From: Actinomycetes bacterium
Lineage (GTDB): Bacteria > Actinomycetota > Actinomycetes > Actinomycetales > Demequinaceae
NCBI GenBank assembly: GCA_023428185.1
Contig: JAEYYZ010000081.1
Coordinates: 1 to 7,895, forward strand
Reading direction: 5' to 3'
DNA: 7,895 bases
In this document: one piece after another, positions 6,682-7,895 of the stretch
How the letters are laid out: each line of letters starts with the position of its first letter
How positions within the stretch are numbered: the first letter of the stretch is position 1
Translations under genes and position numbers: made by a program
Notes under the pieces: model-generated
What the model saw: the letters and a program-made list of their open reading frames with translations, nothing else
Database searches by the model: none
Told to the model about the DNA's origin: nothing

Positions 6682-7293
6682 GTGCGCGTGAAGTATGCAG
6701 TCCCGTTGATCCTGATGGCCCTCGCGCTCTCCGCTTGCGGCGGGGAGCCTGGAGGCATCACGTCGGAGCCCGACGCTAACGGCCGCACAGTCGCGCTTCC
6801 GGACTCCTTTGGTGAGTTCGTCGCACACGACCAGCGATGCGAACGAGTCGAGCAGGAAGACATGGAGCGGTGCTTGGCGAACACGGCTCAGGTGCGTGGT
6901 GTCAATGAAGCTGCCGCGGCCAACGTTTCCACCGCTTACGATGGCGCGGCAGCGGTGGCGCGCGGTTATGAAGCGCAGGAAGGTCTGTACTACGCGGTGG
7001 TATATCTCGTGGCAGGGGGCAGCCCCGGACTGTGGAGCAGGCAGGCCTCCGAAGAATGGGTGACTCGCGCTGGAGTACACGGCGAACGCACTGCCTCCAA
7101 GGGCAATGCGGTGTGCATTCTGACGACCAACGACTATGTGTACACGAACGACGACGAGCCCCCCGCGGATGCTTGGGTTGCTCACGAGTGTTCGGCAAGC
7201 GATGGGCGAAGCACCGCTCTTGTCTCGCTCTCTGGAGGCGTTCCTGAGGCGATGGCACTGGACCTTACGCTTCAAGCCCTCGCTTCGGCGTAG
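6682..7293 (+). CDS. four-cysteine lipoprotein, second tandem copy
   Basis: A 203-residue predicted lipoprotein, paralogue of the gene just upstream; family unrecognised. The signal peptide has Arg2/Lys4 and a hydrophobic stretch, and ends in lipobox LSAC with Cys19, the same position as in the first copy. The linker is shorter and the conserved domain starts at LPDSFGEF (39-46). Cysteines 53, 64, 145 and 170 have spacings of 11, 81 and 25 residues, identical to the paralogue, which supports two conserved disulfides. Shared blocks include LVAGGSPGLW (109-118), HGER (133-136), GNAVC (141-145), ADAWV (162-166) and the C-terminal QALASA. The region around 147-160 (TTNDYVYTNDDEP) is the most diverged and may be an exposed loop. 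The 39-bp gap to the first copy has no clear promoter, so cotranscription is likely. GTG 6682 is preferred over GTG 6688 by ribosome binding site spacing. Confidence 0.88.
   Translation: MRVKYAVPLILMALALSACGGEPGGITSEPDANGRTVALPDSFGEFVAHDQRCERVEQEDMERCLANTAQVRGVNEAAAANVSTAYDGAAAVARGYEAQEGLYYAVVYLVAGGSPGLWSRQASEEWVTRAGVHGERTASKGNAVCILTTNDYVYTNDDEPPADAWVAHECSASDGRSTALVSLSGGVPEAMALDLTLQALASA
6796..7290 (+). repeat. tandem gene duplication, copy 2
   Basis: Second copy of the duplicated domain, ungapped against 6145-6639. Synonymous and non-synonymous differences are spread along the whole length, so the duplication is old, not recent. Confidence 0.85.
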
Positions 7294-7310
7294 ACCCGAG
7301 GCGTTGCGGA

Positions 7311-7324
7311 AGGGCAAATGCCCT
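7311..7324 (+). terminator. weak hairpin after the lipoprotein pair
   Basis: AGGGC-AAAT-GCCCT forms a 5-bp stem with a 4-nt loop, 18 nt after the stop of the second lipoprotein gene. It is followed by GGTATTTGG, which is only a poor U-tract. It may be a weak terminator or processing signal. The same bases form a pseudo-palindrome that recurs at 7378-7387. Confidence 0.3.
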
Positions 7325-7340
7325 GGTATTTGGCCCCTTA

Positions 7341-7366
7341 GGAACAAATGGGATAGCGCATCCGTT
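7341..7366 (+). promoter_or_regulatory. candidate ECF sigma (SigH/SigR-type) promoter
   Basis: GGAACA at 7341-7346, 16 nt, then CGTT at 7363-7366. This matches the GGAAYA / CGTT pattern known for SigH of mycobacteria and SigR of Streptomyces. Transcription would begin near 7372-7375, about 60 nt before the downstream gene. No TANNNT housekeeping box is obvious in the same gap. The two halves also lie partly inside a bulged hairpin (7345-7368), so the match may have another cause. Confidence 0.4.
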
Positions 7367-7368
7367 TG
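7345..7368 (+). other. bulged inverted repeat in the non-coding gap
   Basis: CAAATGGGAT (7345-7354) pairs with ATCCGTTTG (7360-7368): nine pairs including one G-U, one bulged G, and loop AGCGC. It lies between the two GGCAWWTGCC sites. As DNA it could be an operator over the promoter; as RNA it would be transcribed only by read-through from the lipoprotein genes. Confidence 0.4.
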
Positions 7369-7425
7369 ATGGATGACGGCATTTGCCTCTACCCAAGCAC
7401 CTCGCCGTCTGTGCTCGAAATGAAC

Positions 7426-7429
7426 GGAG
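7426..7429 (+). promoter_or_regulatory. ribosome binding site of the acidic-protein gene
   Basis: GGAG lies 7 nt before ATG 7437 and 4 nt before ATG 7434. The spacing favours 7437 and rules out the TTG at 7383, which has no such site. Confidence 0.6.
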
Positions 7430-7436
7430 CGAGATG

Positions 7437-7730
7437 ATGAACAACTCAGAAGAGCAAGTCCACCAGGGCACCAAGACCCTCCAGGAACTTGCTGACGAGG
7501 TGGAGCGCGAGCGCATGGAGCGCGGTCGCTCACGAATCGACACTGAAGACCACCTCAACGAGGAGGAGCTCTTCAAGGACACCGGATCGTCCAACGAGAG
7601 CGCGTACTCGGGAGACCACGTCGAGGACGTGGTGGCAGGGGATCCCGTCCCCGTCACAGACGACGACGCGGCCGCTCCCAACGCGACCGTCTACGGACGC
7701 ATCCATCAACAGAACGGCCCCACGCGCTGA
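7437..7730 (+). CDS. small acidic hydrophilic protein, unknown function
   Basis: A 97-residue cytoplasmic-type protein with no signal peptide or membrane segment; I do not recognise the family. It has 23 Asp/Glu against 9 Lys/Arg and no Cys or Trp. Residues about 14-45 are rich in Glu, Arg and Leu (LQELADEVERERMERGR) and probably form an amphipathic helix or short coiled coil. The rest is rich in Asp, Ser, Pro and Ala and is likely disordered, ending GRIHQQNGPTR. ATG 7437 follows GGAG at 7 nt; ATG 7434 would add one Met, and the upstream TTG at 7383 is unlikely. A 140-bp non-coding gap with a candidate ECF promoter precedes it, and a strong hairpin follows, so it looks like a single-gene unit. 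Stress-linked expression is an inference from that promoter only. Confidence 0.75.
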   Translation: MNNSEEQVHQGTKTLQELADEVERERMERGRSRIDTEDHLNEEELFKDTGSSNESAYSGDHVEDVVAGDPVPVTDDDAAAPNATVYGRIHQQNGPTR

Positions 7731-7760
7731 GCACAGTTGCTCGCGACGTGAGGCACAAAC

Positions 7761-7796
7761 GTCGACGGCCCGTGGGATGCGCCACGGGCCGTTGGC
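7761..7796. terminator. strong hairpin terminator, probably bidirectional
   Basis: ACGGCCCGTGG (7765-7775) and CCACGGGCCGT (7782-7792) form a perfect 11-bp GC-rich stem with loop GATGCG; wobble and GC pairs extend it to 7761 and 7796. The plus-strand tail (ATGTCTCGG) is poor in T, while the minus-strand side reads GTTTGTG, so it may act mainly on the convergent gene at the window end. It lies 30 bp after the stop of the acidic-protein gene. Confidence 0.75.
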
Positions 7797-7850
7797 ATGT
7801 CTCGGACGGACTCCGTTGCGCGCCAAGGCACCGAGCCCCAAGACCGAGCG

Positions 7851-7895
7851 TCAGGGCGCCAGGTTCGCCCATTCGGTGAGGACGTCAATGTCCTC
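7851..7895 (-). CDS. C-terminal end of a gene running off the window
   Basis: On the minus strand the frame reads 14 codons, EDIDVLTEWANLAP, then TGA at 7851-7853. The composition looks like a genuine protein end, and a terminator-like hairpin with a short T-run lies about 55 bp downstream in this direction. The rest of the gene is outside the window and the product cannot be named from so little sequence. Confidence 0.45.
   Translation of the reverse strand, partial: EDIDVLTEWANLAP

Larger units (their letters stand above)
7313..7387. repeat. inverted pair GGCAAATGCC / GGCATTTGCC
   Basis: The 10-bp arms at 7313-7322 and 7378-7387 are exact reverse complements separated by 55 bp. Each arm is itself a pseudo-palindrome of the form GGCA-WW-TGCC, so the pair can also be seen as two operator-like sites 65 bp apart. 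They flank the candidate ECF promoter of the downstream acidic-protein gene. Confidence 0.5.

Noticed and set aside
7383..7436. TTG start extending the acidic protein by 17-18 residues.
   Set aside because: No ribosome binding site precedes it, it lies in the GGCATTTGCC motif, and ATG 7437 has GGAG at 7 nt.
6652..7533. Minus-strand open frame of 293 codons opposite the second lipoprotein gene.
   Set aside because: It is antisense to a gene supported by a paralogue and lipobox, and also crosses the non-coding gap and the acidic-protein gene.
1..7895. CRISPR array, insertion sequence or phage genes.
   Set aside because: No regularly spaced repeats, transposase or integrase frames, or terminal inverted repeats are visible anywhere in the window.

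Overview
The window is high-GC bacterial DNA and reads as a core chromosomal segment of an actinobacterium, probably in the order Micrococcales. The order is an inference from the ArgS and LysA sequence types, frequent GTG starts, TANNNT -10 boxes sitting right against start codons, and lipoproteins with classical lipoboxes. The lineage was not tested by any search.

Left part (1-980): a tRNA-Arg(CCG) gene on the minus strand is followed on the plus strand by a small MmcQ/YjbR-type protein and a small lipoprotein. The two plus-strand genes appear leaderless. The lipoprotein gene converges on the next gene with only 23 bp between stop codons.

Centre (980-5952): a large minus-strand gene encodes a CASTOR/POLLUX-type ion channel subunit with a membrane pore region and two RCK-like Rossmann units. 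It diverges from the plus-strand argS-lysA pair (arginyl-tRNA synthetase, diaminopimelate decarboxylase). The 81-bp divergent spacer holds two candidate -10 boxes whose promoters would overlap. argS looks leaderless; lysA starts 2 nt after the argS stop with its own ribosome binding site and is almost certainly cotranscribed with it.

Right part (5953-7895): where many actinobacteria have hom-thrC-thrB after lysA, this window has two tandem lipoprotein genes. They are diverged duplicates of each other: ungapped over 165 residues, about 46% identical by hand count, with four conserved cysteines at identical spacing. I do not recognise the family. After them comes a 140-bp non-coding stretch with two pseudo-palindromes, a bulged hairpin and a good match to a SigH/SigR-type ECF promoter (GGAACA-N16-CGTT). 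This precedes a small, strongly acidic, Cys-free and Trp-free protein. A strong hairpin terminator and the last 14 codons of a minus-strand gene close the window.

Most of the window is ordinary housekeeping sequence. The parts most likely to hold something undescribed are the duplicated four-cysteine lipoprotein pair and the putative ECF-promoter/acidic-protein unit beside it.
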